NCBI RefSeq assembly: GCF_037935975.1
Contig: NZ_CP149817.1
Coordinates: 3,906,001-3,970,000 of the forward strand
DNA from: Teredinibacter turnerae
Lineage (GTDB): Bacteria; Pseudomonadota; Gammaproteobacteria; Pseudomonadales; Cellvibrionaceae
Direction: 5' to 3'
Length of the DNA stretch: 64,000 bases
Shown here: positions 44,458 through 54,237 of the stretch, piece by piece
Layout: each line of letters starts with the position of its first letter
Numbering within the stretch: position 1 is the first letter of the stretch
Notes under the pieces: model-generated
The model's database searches: none
The model's input: the letters and a program-made list of their open reading frames with translations, nothing else
Told to the model about the DNA's origin: nothing
Made by a program: the position numbers and the translations under genes

Positions 44458-45434
44458 AACGAGCCTCTTCCATCCTGTTGACCGAGCGACGCCAGCTCCG
44501 TTGCCACGCGCTCATGAGTACGCATGATTTTTTCCGCATACGCCGGATCTGTGGCATACCCGGCTTCTGCCAATTCCTCTATGTAGCGTTGACCGTCGGC
44601 ACTGGCCGCCAACGCCTGCTGATAACGTGGATTGTTCTTAATAAACGCAATGTAATCATCGACTGCTGCCGCCAGGGACTCGTAACTGCGAAAGCGTGAT
44701 TTTTGCGGCACAAAACTGCTGCCGTTAAACTCCAATGAACGCAGTTCCACGCTGTCGCCCTGCCATCGCTCATCGGCCTTGATATTAAAAATATTAAATG
44801 TGCTGCGACCGTCGCTGTGGGCCAACACCGAGTTGCCCCAGCCGGTTTCCAACGCAGATTGAGCGGCAAGCACGCTGGCCGAAACGTCCAGTTTTTCGGC
44901 AGCTTTTTGCACGGCAGGTAACACCGTGGCGACAAATTCTTCGGGCGACTGGCTCAAAGGTGCACGCGTACCCGCCGAATCATTGGAGGTCGAAACGCTA
45001 GACGGAGGAACACCGGCGGCTGGGTTCGGTCTGATCGATCTTTTCAGTTCAGAAAGTGACGTTTCTCCGCCAACAGGCGCAATGTCTTTTTCATAGCGCC
45101 TCGCCATTTGGCGATAAAGGGTATCCGCAATACCGATGCCACCATTGCGTTGTGACAGCGTGAGAGAAAGTTGCTGATCGTACATGTCGCGATAAAAATT
45201 GCTTTCCGAGCTATTGAACATGCTGTCTTTTTCAAACACCGCGTTAGCGTCGCGCATGCTTTTAAGCATCATATTCAGAAACATCGATTCGAATTGCTCA
45301 GCAACCTTACGCAAAGCCTCGTCTTTGTTTTCGGTGATTTTTAGCTTTTGTAAGCTATTCAGGTCGGTATAGGCATCGACGTTTTTTTGCAACAATGCCG
45401 GGTCCATAAAACGCACTGAATTCAAACTGTTCAT
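44454..45434 (-). CDS. flgJ: Rod cap and peptidoglycan hydrolase FlgJ
   Basis: 326 residues, the usual two-domain form. The N-terminal rod-binding domain (KVAEQFESMFLNMMLKSMRDAN...NGGIGIADTLYRQ, about 40-110) caps the growing rod; the C-terminal glucosaminidase domain (SPEEFVATVLPAVQKAAEKLDV, LAAQSALETGWGNSVL with the catalytic Glu in ALETGWG) opens the peptidoglycan. Starts within the flgI stop (TGATG overlap) and ends overlapping flgK. Confidence 0.95.
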   Translation of the reverse strand: MNSLNSVRFMDPALLQKNVDAYTDLNSLQKLKITENKDEALRKVAEQFESMFLNMMLKSMRDANAVFEKDSMFNSSESNFYRDMYDQQLSLTLSQRNGGIGIADTLYRQMARRYEKDIAPVGGETSLSELKRSIRPNPAAGVPPSSVSTSNDSAGTRAPLSQSPEEFVATVLPAVQKAAEKLDVSASVLAAQSALETGWGNSVLAHSDGRSTFNIFNIKADERWQGDSVELRSLEFNGSSFVPQKSRFRSYESLAAAVDDYIAFIKNNPRYQQALAASADGQRYIEELAEAGYATDPAYAEKIMRTHERVATELASLGQQDGRGSL

Positions 45435-46552
45435 CAGATCACCACGATCTCGGCTTTTAACGCACCCGCCTGTTTAAGCGCTTCGAGAATGGCCATTAAA
45501 TCGCCAGGCGCAGCGCCCACCTCATTGACCGCGCGCACAATGTCATTCAGCGTTGGGCCTGGGCTAAACTCGAACATAGGTCCACTTTTCTCTTCGATAG
45601 AAACAGCACTATCGGGTACAACTACCGTCTCGCCTTCACCCAGTGGGTTGGGTTGGCTTATCTCCACACCTTCGCGCACGGTAACGGTAAGTGAACCGTG
45701 AGTGACGGCGACCGGCGCAACACGTACATGCTGACCAACCACAATAGTGCCAGTGCGGGAATTGATAATAATTCTTGCGGCAGATTCTCCCGGGGTAACA
45801 TCAATATTTTCCAACAGTGATAAGTAATCGACGCGATGCGCTGGATTTTGCGGCGCCTGTACCGCGATAGATGCTGCGTCCATTGGCGTTGCCACACCAG
45901 GCCCGACCAGTTCGTTGATACTGTCGGCCACTCTTTTCGCCGTGGTGAAATCCGGGGTGTGCAGGTTGAATACAATGCGATCGTTACCGCCGAACGCCGT
46001 CGGCACAGACCGCTCTACCATAGCGCCACCCGGCACGCGACCAACGCTGGGCACGTTGACAGTAATCCGAGAACCGTCCTGCCCCTCGGCACCAAAGCCA
46101 CCGACTATTAAATTTCCCTGCGCCACCGCATAGATCCGACCGTCGATCCCCTTGAGAGGAGTCAGTAACAACACACCACCACGCAAGCTTTTGGCATTGG
46201 CGATGGAGGAAACGGTAACGTCAATTGCCTGACCCGGCTTGGAAAACGGTGGCAGCTCCGCATGTACCGCCACCGCCGCGACATTTTTTAACTGAAACCC
46301 TGCGCCCTCGGGAACGGTGATACCAAACTGCTTGAGCATGGTGTTAAAGGACTGGGTGGTAAACGGTGTTTGGTTGGTTTGGTCGCCTGAACCATCGAGA
46401 CCCACAACGAGGCCGTATCCGACAAGCTGGTTCGTGCGCACACCTTCAACAGTGGTTATGTCTTTGATCCGCTCAGCTGCTGCCATGCTGCAAAAAAAAG
46501 AGACGCAGACGCAACCAAGAAAAAATAGCCTGTTTAGGTAAGGGTTCGACAT
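45434..46552 (-). CDS. flgI: Flagellar P-ring protein FlgI
   Basis: 372 residues from the ATG at 46552, which overlaps the flgH stop as TGATG; a longer frame has no coupling. A Sec signal peptide ([19 protein letters not shown]) delivers it to the periplasm, where it forms the P ring around the rod in peptidoglycan. Characteristic strings: [31 protein letters not shown], and C-terminal [32 protein letters not shown]. Normal length (E. coli 365). Confidence 0.96.
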   Translation of the reverse strand: MSNPYLNRLFFLGCVCVSFFCSMAAAERIKDITTVEGVRTNQLVGYGLVVGLDGSGDQTNQTPFTTQSFNTMLKQFGITVPEGAGFQLKNVAAVAVHAELPPFSKPGQAIDVTVSSIANAKSLRGGVLLLTPLKGIDGRIYAVAQGNLIVGGFGAEGQDGSRITVNVPSVGRVPGGAMVERSVPTAFGGNDRIVFNLHTPDFTTAKRVADSINELVGPGVATPMDAASIAVQAPQNPAHRVDYLSLLENIDVTPGESAARIIINSRTGTIVVGQHVRVAPVAVTHGSLTVTVREGVEISQPNPLGEGETVVVPDSAVSIEEKSGPMFEFSPGPTLNDIVRAVNEVGAAPGDLMAILEALKQAGALKAEIVVI

Positions 46553-47256
46553 CAGAAAGGCCACACTGGATTGTGAAAAAAGCGTGTCAGCCATCCCATT
46601 TGCTGCGAATCGGCGAACTCACCTGTACCTGAATAGGTTATACGAGCATTCGCTAACTTGGTTGAGATCACCGTATTATCGGGCTCTACGTCGTCTGGGC
46701 GCACAAGGCCGCTCAACCGTATATATTCATTGCCTTGATTAAGCGTGATCCACTTTTCGCCGCGAACCAGCAAGGTTCCATTGGGATAAACATCCACCAC
46801 GGTAACGGAAATATTGCCTGTCAGCTGATTACTCTGATCCGCACCCGCTTCGCCTTTGAATTCCTTCGCCGATGATAAGTCCGCGCTTAAACCCAAATTG
46901 CCGAGCCCTGGTACCGTACCAAAAACAACGGGGTCCCCGGCAGACCCGCCGACAGTTACATCGTTATTCTTTTTAAGATCCATATTGGAGGATTTTGAAG
47001 ACGTGGTGCGCTCTTGCAATACCACATTGATAATGTCGCCAACACGGTTCGCTTTTCTATCGTTGAACAGGCTTATGGCTGTGCTTTCTGAAAAAAGAGA
47101 ACCGTTCTGCGGCATGTCTGGTGCTGGCTTCGGTTGCATTACTGGCGCGTAGTAAGGATCGTCTGGTAGCGGCGGCTGACCTACACATCCAGCGAGGAGC
47201 AAGCCACCGAACAAAGCGGTAGCACACAAGCGCAATACGGCGGGCCAGTTACTCAT
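46552..47256 (-). CDS. flgH: Flagellar L-ring lipoprotein FlgH
   Basis: 234 residues from the ATG at 47256 (AGGA 9 nt before it). Lipoprotein signal with lipobox LLLAGC. Forms the L ring in the outer membrane. Typical: [57 protein letters not shown] and the C-terminal [15 protein letters not shown]. Between flgG (49 bp) and flgI (overlapping). Confidence 0.95.
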   Translation of the reverse strand: MSNWPAVLRLCATALFGGLLLAGCVGQPPLPDDPYYAPVMQPKPAPDMPQNGSLFSESTAISLFNDRKANRVGDIINVVLQERTTSSKSSNMDLKKNNDVTVGGSAGDPVVFGTVPGLGNLGLSADLSSAKEFKGEAGADQSNQLTGNISVTVVDVYPNGTLLVRGEKWITLNQGNEYIRLSGLVRPDDVEPDNTVISTKLANARITYSGTGEFADSQQMGWLTRFFHNPVWPF

Positions 47257-47305
47257 AATGCAATGTCCTAACAAAAAAGGGCTACCAGCGTTAACAGGTT
47301 TCGGC

Positions 47306-48091
47306 TTACAGATTCTGAGTCACAAACTGCAGCATCTGATCCGCGGTGGAAACAATTTTTGAATTCATTTCGTAGGCGCGCTGGGTGGTTATCATGTTCA
47401 CCATTTCTTCAACAATATCCACATTTGAGTTTTCCAGCATGCCCTGCTCTACTTGACCCAAGCCGTTTTGCCCCGGAATTCCCTGAATGGGGTTGCCACT
47501 GGCAGCAGTCTCGAGAAACAGATTCCCGCCAATCGCCTGCAAACCCGCGGGGTTAACAAAATCAACGGTTTGAATATTTCCCAGGATCGCGGGCGCTGCA
47601 ACACCGGCGATTCTCGCGCTCACTGTGCCATCTGTACCAATGGTCACACTCTCTGCGTTATCAGGAATGATGATGGCCGGTTGTAACAGCAAACCGGTTG
47701 GATCGACAATTTCGCCTTGATTACTCAAATGAAACTGCCCTGCCCGGGTGTAACCGATGGTGCCGTCTGGCTGTAATATCTGAAAGAATCCGCGCCCGTC
47801 GATAGCGACATCCAACGGTTGATTGGTCACCTGCAGGCTGCCATAGTCGAATTGCTTTTGGGTGCCGACCACACGCACACCTGTACCCAACTGCAAACCA
47901 GAAGGAAGTTGCGTCTCTTCCGTATTTTGTGCGCCCGGCTGACGCTGGATTTGATAGAGCAGGTCTTCAAACACCGCACGATCACGCTTAAAACCCACAG
48001 TCGACGCGTTTGCTAAATTATTGGCAACTGTGGTTAGTTTGGTATCTTGCGCTGCAAGACCCGTTTTACTGACATAAAGTGCGGCGTGCAT
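47306..48091 (-). CDS. flgG: Flagellar distal rod protein FlgG
   Basis: 261 residues, the conserved length. The N-terminus (MHAALYVSKTGLAAQDTKLTTVANNLANASTVGFKRDRAVFEDLLYQ) and C-terminus (SNVDIVEEMVNMITTQRAYEMNSKIVSTADQMLQFVTQNL) form the D0 coiled coil. Polymerises into the distal rod across the P and L rings. 39 bp after flgF. Confidence 0.96.
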   Translation of the reverse strand: MHAALYVSKTGLAAQDTKLTTVANNLANASTVGFKRDRAVFEDLLYQIQRQPGAQNTEETQLPSGLQLGTGVRVVGTQKQFDYGSLQVTNQPLDVAIDGRGFFQILQPDGTIGYTRAGQFHLSNQGEIVDPTGLLLQPAIIIPDNAESVTIGTDGTVSARIAGVAAPAILGNIQTVDFVNPAGLQAIGGNLFLETAASGNPIQGIPGQNGLGQVEQGMLENSNVDIVEEMVNMITTQRAYEMNSKIVSTADQMLQFVTQNL

Positions 48092-48130
48092 TCTTCACCT
48101 CAACAACAGGGTTAATTCAAATTTCGTCGT

Positions 48131-48883
48131 TTAGCTGGCAGGCTGCAACAGGCGTGCCGAAGCTTCAGAATCTTCTTTTACCGTTTGCATAATTTTGACC
48201 TGCATTTCGTATTGCCGAGCCAGGCTCATTACACTAGTCAATTCATTCACCGCGTTAACGTTACTACCCTCGACAAACCCGGAAATAATGCGCACGTTAC
48301 CGTCGGCTGGCAGTTCACCCTGTTCATCATCAAGCAGATGAATTAAACCATCGATACCACGCTGTATTGTGTCCGTTGGCGGGTTGACCAATTTGATGCG
48401 ATCAACCTGTACAGGCGCATCCACTCCCTGACCAAGCGCAATAACCGTAATACTGCCATCACCGGAAATTTCTACTTTATCTGCAGCGGGGATCGCAATA
48501 GGCCCGCCGTTGCCGAGCAGCGGCAATCCGTTGCCGGTGCGCAACATACCAAGCGCATCGATAAACAGGGACCCGGCTCGGGTATAAGCTTCGGTACCAT
48601 CCGGGCTTTGAACCGCTATAAAACCGTCACCTTCTACCGCCACGTCTAAGTCACGACCGGTCTCGACCAGGGGGCCCTGACGGAAATCCGTCGCGGGTAT
48701 CTCCTCAAGCGCGTAGGCACGGGTGGGATGACCCTCACCAAAATAAATTGGCATACTACGAGCTCGCGCAAAATCGGCTTTAAAACCAGTGGTATTTACG
48801 TTCGCAAGATTGTTAGCATGCACGGTCTGCGCGCGCATGTTGTGTTTTGCTCCGCTCATCGCTATGTAAAGTGCTTTATCCAT
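48131..48883 (-). CDS. flgF: Flagellar proximal rod protein FlgF
   Basis: 250 residues from the ATG at 48883 (MDKALYIAMSGAKHNMRAQTVHANNLANVNTTGFK); an upstream in-frame ATG adds 45 residues absent from the family and overlaps the promoter. C-terminal VEGSNVNAVNELTSVMSLARQYEMQVKIMQ is the rod-type helix. First gene of the flgF-flgL operon with a sigma-54 element about 80 bp upstream. Confidence 0.95.
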   Translation of the reverse strand: MDKALYIAMSGAKHNMRAQTVHANNLANVNTTGFKADFARARSMPIYFGEGHPTRAYALEEIPATDFRQGPLVETGRDLDVAVEGDGFIAVQSPDGTEAYTRAGSLFIDALGMLRTGNGLPLLGNGGPIAIPAADKVEISGDGSITVIALGQGVDAPVQVDRIKLVNPPTDTIQRGIDGLIHLLDDEQGELPADGNVRIISGFVEGSNVNAVNELTSVMSLARQYEMQVKIMQTVKEDSEASARLLQPAS

Positions 48884-48961
48884 TGATAATGCCTTGGCTA
48901 CACATGAATTAAGACCAAAAACTGCTGGAAAATTGGCAGCTTTGGTTATTGATAGTGAAAG

Positions 48962-48978
48962 AGCAATAACGATGCCAA
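48962..48978 (-). promoter_or_regulatory. Sigma-54 promoter of the flgF-flgL operon
   Basis: Minus strand TTGGCATCGTTATTGCT, -24 (TTGGCA) and -12 (TTGCT) elements at correct spacing, about 80 nt before the flgF start. Confidence 0.8.
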
Positions 48979-49077
48979 ATAAATGGACAGTATTAAACCG
49001 GGGTTTTTCAGCATGCAATGCGATATTGATCTACTATGTAGTTATATGTAATCAACCATTACAGCCTTATGTGAAAT

Positions 49078-49959
49078 ATGAAATCGAGTACTATTAAACT
49101 TATCCAGAAATGCCGCGTTGCTATCACTTCGCTGGCAATAGTCACAGGACTTACCAGTCCTATCGCAAGCGCAGAGACCCTGCGTATGGTTAATGGCAAC
49201 GATGGTGTTGCCGCTTATGCCAAAGGCGTATTAAAAATCGTCTTAAGCAAACTTCCAGAAAATTATGAGTGGGACGAAAGTACCGAAGCGAGCACCGAAG
49301 CGCGGGTTACCCAGATGCTCGCAGATAATGATCTGGATATTGTCTGGTACGCCACCACTAAGGATTTCGAGCAGCGCATGCGCCCAATTCGAATTCCGCT
49401 TTACAAGGGTTTGTTCGGCTATCGTATTTTTATGATTAAGCAGGGAACCCAGTCAAGATTTGATGGTATAGAAACGCTATCCGATTTAAATCGAATTTCT
49501 ATGGGGCAAGGCCGCTTCTGGGCAGATTCCGACATCCTTGAGGCCAACGGCCTGAACGTCGTTAAAGTTACTAAATACGAAAGCCTGTTTTATATGCTGG
49601 ACGGTGGTCGATTCGACGCCTTCCCACGCGGTGTGCACGAACCCTGGTACGAAATGCCCCGTTACCCCGATCTGGATCTAACCGTAGAAAAAAATTTAAT
49701 GGTGGACTATACCAACCCGTTTTACTTTTTCGTAAATAAGGAAAACACCGAATTTGCAGAAAAAATTGAACGCGGGTTTCGCGAAGCGATCGCCGATGGC
49801 AGTTTCGACGATTATTTCTTTAACGACCCCACCGTAACCAATGTGCTGAAAAAGGCGAATCTCGCTACGCGCACTGTTATCCACATACGCAACCCGCTGT
49901 TGCCATCGGGCACGCCGGTTGATGACCCAACACTCTGGATAGATCCATCCAAACTCTGA
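49078..49959 (+). CDS. Periplasmic solute-binding-like protein inserted in the flagellar cluster
   Basis: 293 residues. The signal peptide ends near ASA (residues 30-32). The mature part follows the type II periplasmic binding fold: TLRMVNGNDGVAAYAKGVLKIVLSKLP, TQMLADNDLDIVWYATT, IPLYKGLFGYRIFMIK, SDLNRISMGQG, and NPFYFFVNKENTEFAEKIERGFREAIADGSFDDYF. Close to SBP_bac_3-like proteins without a transporter. No ABC permease nearby and opposite orientation to all flg genes, so it may be a stand-alone sensor or binding protein. Poor ribosome site. It splits flgE from flgF, and it has its own terminator. Confidence 0.85.
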   Translation: MKSSTIKLIQKCRVAITSLAIVTGLTSPIASAETLRMVNGNDGVAAYAKGVLKIVLSKLPENYEWDESTEASTEARVTQMLADNDLDIVWYATTKDFEQRMRPIRIPLYKGLFGYRIFMIKQGTQSRFDGIETLSDLNRISMGQGRFWADSDILEANGLNVVKVTKYESLFYMLDGGRFDAFPRGVHEPWYEMPRYPDLDLTVEKNLMVDYTNPFYFFVNKENTEFAEKIERGFREAIADGSFDDYFFNDPTVTNVLKKANLATRTVIHIRNPLLPSGTPVDDPTLWIDPSKL

Positions 49960-49999
49960 GTCGCAGCCAGCCATCGTCCTGGAACGATATTTTGAGAGG

Positions 50000-50029
50000 G
50001 GCCGCAATGTTATATTGCGGCCTTTTTTG
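50000..50029 (+). terminator. Intrinsic terminator of the solute-binding-protein gene
   Basis: GGCCGCAAT and ATTGCGGCC form a 9-bp stem with a 5-nt loop followed by six T residues, 40 nt past the stop. Confidence 0.92.
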
Positions 50030-50503
50030 TAGCCGACGTGTGCGTTCTGTCCTGCATCATTCAAAGCAGATTCCGCTGCTCAAAAAAACCAAATCCATTG
50101 TTTACGATTCCGACCAACGGCCAATATTAACAAAACGCTTTTTCATTGCGCTGCCCGGTTAGTCCAATTCATCCTCAAGCAGAGCATCAATACTGGCTCC
50201 CTGGAATTATGTCGCCGATGCTAGGGGCTAGTTTCGCAACATAAGAGAGATGCAATGTCGGTCGCCGCTCGTAAACACTCAAGCATTAGCACATGGTCGA
50301 CTGAAAGTGAAATAAACGAAATATATGTTACGACTAAATATGCGCGTGGTTATTTATTAAAGCTCTCAGTGAAAGGCGGCGCTTCCAATCAGTCAATCGC
50401 CAAGGCGGCAACACCAAAATAATTTGCAGAGGAAAACAAGGAGGGAAAAACGGCCCCAAAGTCACAACCGTTACCAGTGCGACTATGAGGCAGTAAAATA
50501 GGA
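50030..50503. other. Intergenic stretch between solute-binding-protein gene and flgE end
   Basis: About 470 bp. Contains one short plus-strand frame (50255-50422, listed separately with low confidence). No other structure seen. Confidence 0.35.
50255..50422 (+). CDS. Possible 55-residue peptide, doubtful
   Basis: Reads MSVAARKHSSISTWSTESE, then INEIYVTTKYARGYLLKL and a basic tail, ending TAA. GAGAG lies 5 nt before the ATG. No family recognised, no hydrophobic segment, and the surrounding DNA appears non-coding. It may be chance. Confidence 0.2.
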   Translation: MSVAARKHSSISTWSTESEINEIYVTTKYARGYLLKLSVKGGASNQSIAKAATPK

Positions 50504-52945
50504 TTAGCGCAGATTGATGATGGTTTGCGTCACCTGATCTGCAGTTTCGATTGTTTTGGCAGACGCCTGGAAGTTTCGTTGCGCTATGATTAATCGCACC
50601 AGTTCTTCTGACAGGTCGACATTGGATTCCTCCAGCGCCCCAGACTGAATTGCCCCCAAAGCGCCGCTTTGCGGCGTGCCCACGTTGGGGGGCCCAGAAG
50701 CGAAGCTTTCTGCCCACATGGTGTTACCAATGGGTTGTAAGCCCTGCTGGTTGGTAAAATCCGCCAGCGCCACCTGGGCTAGAGGCTGGCCTTCACCGTT
50801 GGTGTAACGCGCGAATATTACGCCATTTTCATCAATGGCCAATCCGGACAAACGGCCCGAGGCATAACCATCCTGGTCGGTATCATCCACCGAAAAATCG
50901 GTTCCCGACTGGCTGGTGCCCGCGAGTTCAATAACAAAGTTAGACGACGTTGGCGGCTCAGGTATAACGATACTGCCTCCAGCAAGCACATTTTGCGGGC
51001 CCATCGCACCCGTGGGATTACCTTGTTCGTCAAGCACAACCCAGTTTGAAATCAGCATATCCTCAGTGAGAAGTTCATTGAGTGTGCCATTCTCATTAAA
51101 GAAGACGTTAAAGCTCGCCAATGTCGGCTCGATGTTCGCAGGTGGTGGCAGCGATGTATCAGGGTCACCCACATTGCGTCCGTCAATTTGTACGTGCATG
51201 ACCCAATGGTTGGGCGATGTGGTTGGATCGTTGGGATCGTACTCCTGGCGAACGAAATACTGGGTCATTATATGACTCACCCCCAGACTGTCGTACACAT
51301 TCATACTGGTCGCACTGTTGTAGGTGCCCTGGTCTGTTGGGTCAAACGCATTCAGAGTCACATCAGTGAATTCGGGATCTGCCGGGTCACTGGTAAATGG
51401 CTGAAAAATACCAACCGCGTCAGGTATGGCATTTTGCATGCTGTACCCCTCATCCAGGGTCAACTCAATAGAGCCGCCGACAACAATAGAATTATTGTCC
51501 GCATCGTAATTACCTGCAGATACCGGAGGCACCTGCAGAATTTGTGCGGGCGCCGCCTGATCACCGCGTACGGTGATTGAATCGCCGGGATCAGTACTCG
51601 TTATGTTGACCCGAATATCATCGCCCACCGCAGACGTTATCACCAATGCAGCGCCAGACGGATCGAGCACAGCGCTAATACCCGGCAGGGTTGAATTGGT
51701 TAAACTGTTAATTTCTGCCTCCAGCGCCTGAAGAGAATCTCCGCTCAGCTGAACGCTGTTGAGTGTAACTGTGAGGTTGTCGTTCGCACTATTTAAGTTC
51801 GACAACGTGGCTGTTGTGGTTGCGCTGGCAGAAATACCCTGAATTGCATTCATTTCCGAAGCGGTACGCGCGGCAGTAGCGCCGGCGAGCGCGGTGTAGG
51901 TGACGATATCACCATCCGGATCCATAAAATCCACGCTCTGTTGTGGGTAGCCGTTATCTACAGCAGGGATTCCCGCAACCGATGTCGTTGCCGGGTTCAA
52001 ACCTATCTGATTCATGTTGGCGGATGGGGTGTTGATTTGAATTTGCGACCCCTCCCCTTCCTGCAACGCGGTAAACTCAATTCCGTACACGCCACCACCA
52101 TAATCCACAGCGTTGGCAACAACATCAATGGCGGTTTGTGGCAACGTGGGTGAGAAAATTTGCGAATTAATCACGCCGGTCAGGGTTCGCAAATCATTAA
52201 ACGCGTTAATTGTTGCCGGTACGCCTTCGCCGATATCGAGATTAATACTAACAGTGCCATTTTTGCCCGACGAGGCGCCAGAAAGCTGGATGTCGAAAGT
52301 CATCGGGGTGGTTGCAAAATCATTGGCGAGCGGCAAGGTAAAGGTATTGCTGGTTAAGTTGGTCGTGGTAGCGTCGCGCAACCCTGCCTGAGTAACCCCA
52401 ATAACATTACCCAGGGTAGTAAAACGTCGACCGGTAGATTGCAGTACCGGCTCTGTTGAGTCGAGAGTCAGAACAGATTCGACCAGGGTTGTTTGACGCG
52501 GAGGCAAATTACTCGTTTGAATTAAAATATCGTCTGAAATACCACTGATATTTCCTGTCGAGTCCGCCTGAAATCCTTGCAAGCGAGCACCCACGTTGTT
52601 AGTAACGTAGCCCTGATCGTCCAAACCAAACGTACCCGCGCGCGAATAAACCGGCGTACCCTGATCACTTAATACAAAGAAACCGTTACCATTAATTGCC
52701 AGGTCTAATTCGTTTTGGGTGAACGCGACATTGCCCTGTTTAAAATTTTGTGCAACGTCTTCCACTTGCACACCGCTACCAATCGCATTGGCTCCCGCGC
52801 CCAAAACTGACGTGGCGAACACATCGCCAAATTCTGCTCGCGATCGTTTAAAACCAATTGTTGACGCGTTGGCTATATTGTTGCCTGTAACGGTCAGATC
52901 CGTTGAAGCGGCGCGGATGCCGCTCAGCGCGGTGTTGAAAGGCAT
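50504..52945 (-). CDS. flgE: Flagellar hook protein FlgE, greatly enlarged
   Basis: 813 residues, about twice the enteric hook protein (402). Canonical ends: MPFNTALSGIRAASTDLTVTGNNIANASTIGFKRSRAEFGDV and C-terminal EESNVDLSEELVRLIIAQRNFQASAKTIETADQVTQTIINLR. The middle carries several extra beta domains, including repeats on the theme T-A-S-E-M-N-A-I-Q-G-I, and low-complexity acidic regions. Forms the hook. About 107 bp behind flgD, probably part of the flgBCDE operon. Confidence 0.95.
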   Translation of the reverse strand: MPFNTALSGIRAASTDLTVTGNNIANASTIGFKRSRAEFGDVFATSVLGAGANAIGSGVQVEDVAQNFKQGNVAFTQNELDLAINGNGFFVLSDQGTPVYSRAGTFGLDDQGYVTNNVGARLQGFQADSTGNISGISDDILIQTSNLPPRQTTLVESVLTLDSTEPVLQSTGRRFTTLGNVIGVTQAGLRDATTTNLTSNTFTLPLANDFATTPMTFDIQLSGASSGKNGTVSINLDIGEGVPATINAFNDLRTLTGVINSQIFSPTLPQTAIDVVANAVDYGGGVYGIEFTALQEGEGSQIQINTPSANMNQIGLNPATTSVAGIPAVDNGYPQQSVDFMDPDGDIVTYTALAGATAARTASEMNAIQGISASATTTATLSNLNSANDNLTVTLNSVQLSGDSLQALEAEINSLTNSTLPGISAVLDPSGAALVITSAVGDDIRVNITSTDPGDSITVRGDQAAPAQILQVPPVSAGNYDADNNSIVVGGSIELTLDEGYSMQNAIPDAVGIFQPFTSDPADPEFTDVTLNAFDPTDQGTYNSATSMNVYDSLGVSHIMTQYFVRQEYDPNDPTTSPNHWVMHVQIDGRNVGDPDTSLPPPANIEPTLASFNVFFNENGTLNELLTEDMLISNWVVLDEQGNPTGAMGPQNVLAGGSIVIPEPPTSSNFVIELAGTSQSGTDFSVDDTDQDGYASGRLSGLAIDENGVIFARYTNGEGQPLAQVALADFTNQQGLQPIGNTMWAESFASGPPNVGTPQSGALGAIQSGALEESNVDLSEELVRLIIAQRNFQASAKTIETADQVTQTIINLR

Positions 52946-53052
52946 AACTCTCTCCTACTACTGGGTACTCTGCGGGAGTACTCGTTAGGCGTCGGACTCG
53001 CGTCTGGCGCATTACATCTAAAGCCGCTTGGCTATTAATTTTGGTTGCTTTT

Positions 53053-53769
53053 TTACTCGTTAAACTGTTTCACTGAACCAATATCCACCGCACCGATTCC
53101 TGCAAGATTTAGAACCAGTCCTCCGTTAGTGCCAACGGTCACGCTGTTAACATTCGCACTTACGGCGGTATCCAACTGCGTGCTCTCTCCGTCCAGTTGC
53201 GCGGTCACCTCGAAACGGTAAAGACCCGGCGGCACACCTTCTTCGGCAGAACTCTGCCAGTCGAGCAGTTCACCATTCAGTTCGGCATTGAGCCCGTCCC
53301 AGCGCACAACCATCTCGCCGGCAGGCTGTGAACCCAGCGGTATCTGTTCTACCAGTGCGCCACTTTCCGAATAGATATTCATGTTCACAGAAGAGGTGCT
53401 GCTGGGAATTTCCACACTGGTTGTTACCAGATCATTGGCTTGCAAATACGTTTGCTCTGCGGGCACGGTTACCGAGCGGCCCACCAGCGTCGATGCTTGC
53501 AGGGCCTGGTTTGCCATAAAGTTATTCGTGAAACTATCAAAATTGTTGTTTAACTTATCCAACGCTTCTACCGAACTGAACTGCGCGAGCTGGGCAATAA
53601 ATTCGGTATTTTCCTGTGGGCTCAACGGGTCCTGGTTTTCCATCTGGGTGATCATTAATTCCAAAAACGCACTTTGCCCCAACTCATTGCTTTTGGGCTC
53701 CTCCTTGGTTTTATTCGCGATGGAATAGTCACTGAGAGGATTGTTGTTTACGTTCGATACGTCATTCAT
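53053..53769 (-). CDS. flgD: Flagellar hook-capping protein FlgD
   Basis: 238 residues, normal size. N-terminus with QSAFLELMITQMENQDPLSPQENTEFIAQLAQFSSVEALDKL is the conserved FlgD core; the middle (VNMNIYSESGALVEQIPLGSQPAGEMVVRWDG) is the Ig-like FLgD_ig part with the tudor-like end. It caps the hook during assembly and leaves when complete. 20 bp behind flgC. Confidence 0.95.
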   Translation of the reverse strand: MNDVSNVNNNPLSDYSIANKTKEEPKSNELGQSAFLELMITQMENQDPLSPQENTEFIAQLAQFSSVEALDKLNNNFDSFTNNFMANQALQASTLVGRSVTVPAEQTYLQANDLVTTSVEIPSSTSSVNMNIYSESGALVEQIPLGSQPAGEMVVRWDGLNAELNGELLDWQSSAEEGVPPGLYRFEVTAQLDGESTQLDTAVSANVNSVTVGTNGGLVLNLAGIGAVDIGSVKQFNE

Positions 53770-53789
53770 TTATGGGAACTCCTCTCCGG

Positions 53790-54227
53790 CTATTGGCCAA
53801 GTGTTAAAACACGCTGAACCATCTGCTTTGCCGAATTCATGACCTCCACGTTAACCTGGAACGAACGTGAGGCAGAAATCATGTTAGTCATTTCTTCAAC
53901 GACGTTAACATTCGGATAGTACACATAGCCGTCTTCGTCCGCGTTTGGGCTCTCCGGCTCATAGCGTGGCTGCAGCGGTGCCTGACTTTCAACAATGCCG
54001 TCCACCCGAACACCCACCGCGCTCTGGTCTTCGCTATAGAGTGCATCGCCACCGTTTAACATGGCTGCCTGTACACTGGCGAACACCGGATGCCGACCTC
54101 GGTAGGTGGTATCTGCACTGGCACTGGAAGCCTCGGCGTTGGCGATGTTACTGGCAGTTGTGTTCAAGCGAATGCTCTGTGCGTTCATGCCAGAGCCTGC
54201 AACGTTAAAAATATTGGATAAGCTCAT
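53790..54227 (-). CDS. flgC: Flagellar proximal rod protein FlgC
   Basis: 145 residues, as usual. MSLSNIFNVAGSGMNAQSIRLNTTASNIANAEASS at the start, VNVVEEMTNMISASRSFQVNVEVMNSAKQMVQRVLTLGQ at the end. Proximal rod subunit. 10 bp behind flgB. Confidence 0.96.
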   Translation of the reverse strand: MSLSNIFNVAGSGMNAQSIRLNTTASNIANAEASSASADTTYRGRHPVFASVQAAMLNGGDALYSEDQSAVGVRVDGIVESQAPLQPRYEPESPNADEDGYVYYPNVNVVEEMTNMISASRSFQVNVEVMNSAKQMVQRVLTLGQ

Positions 54228-54237
54228 TACACTAACC

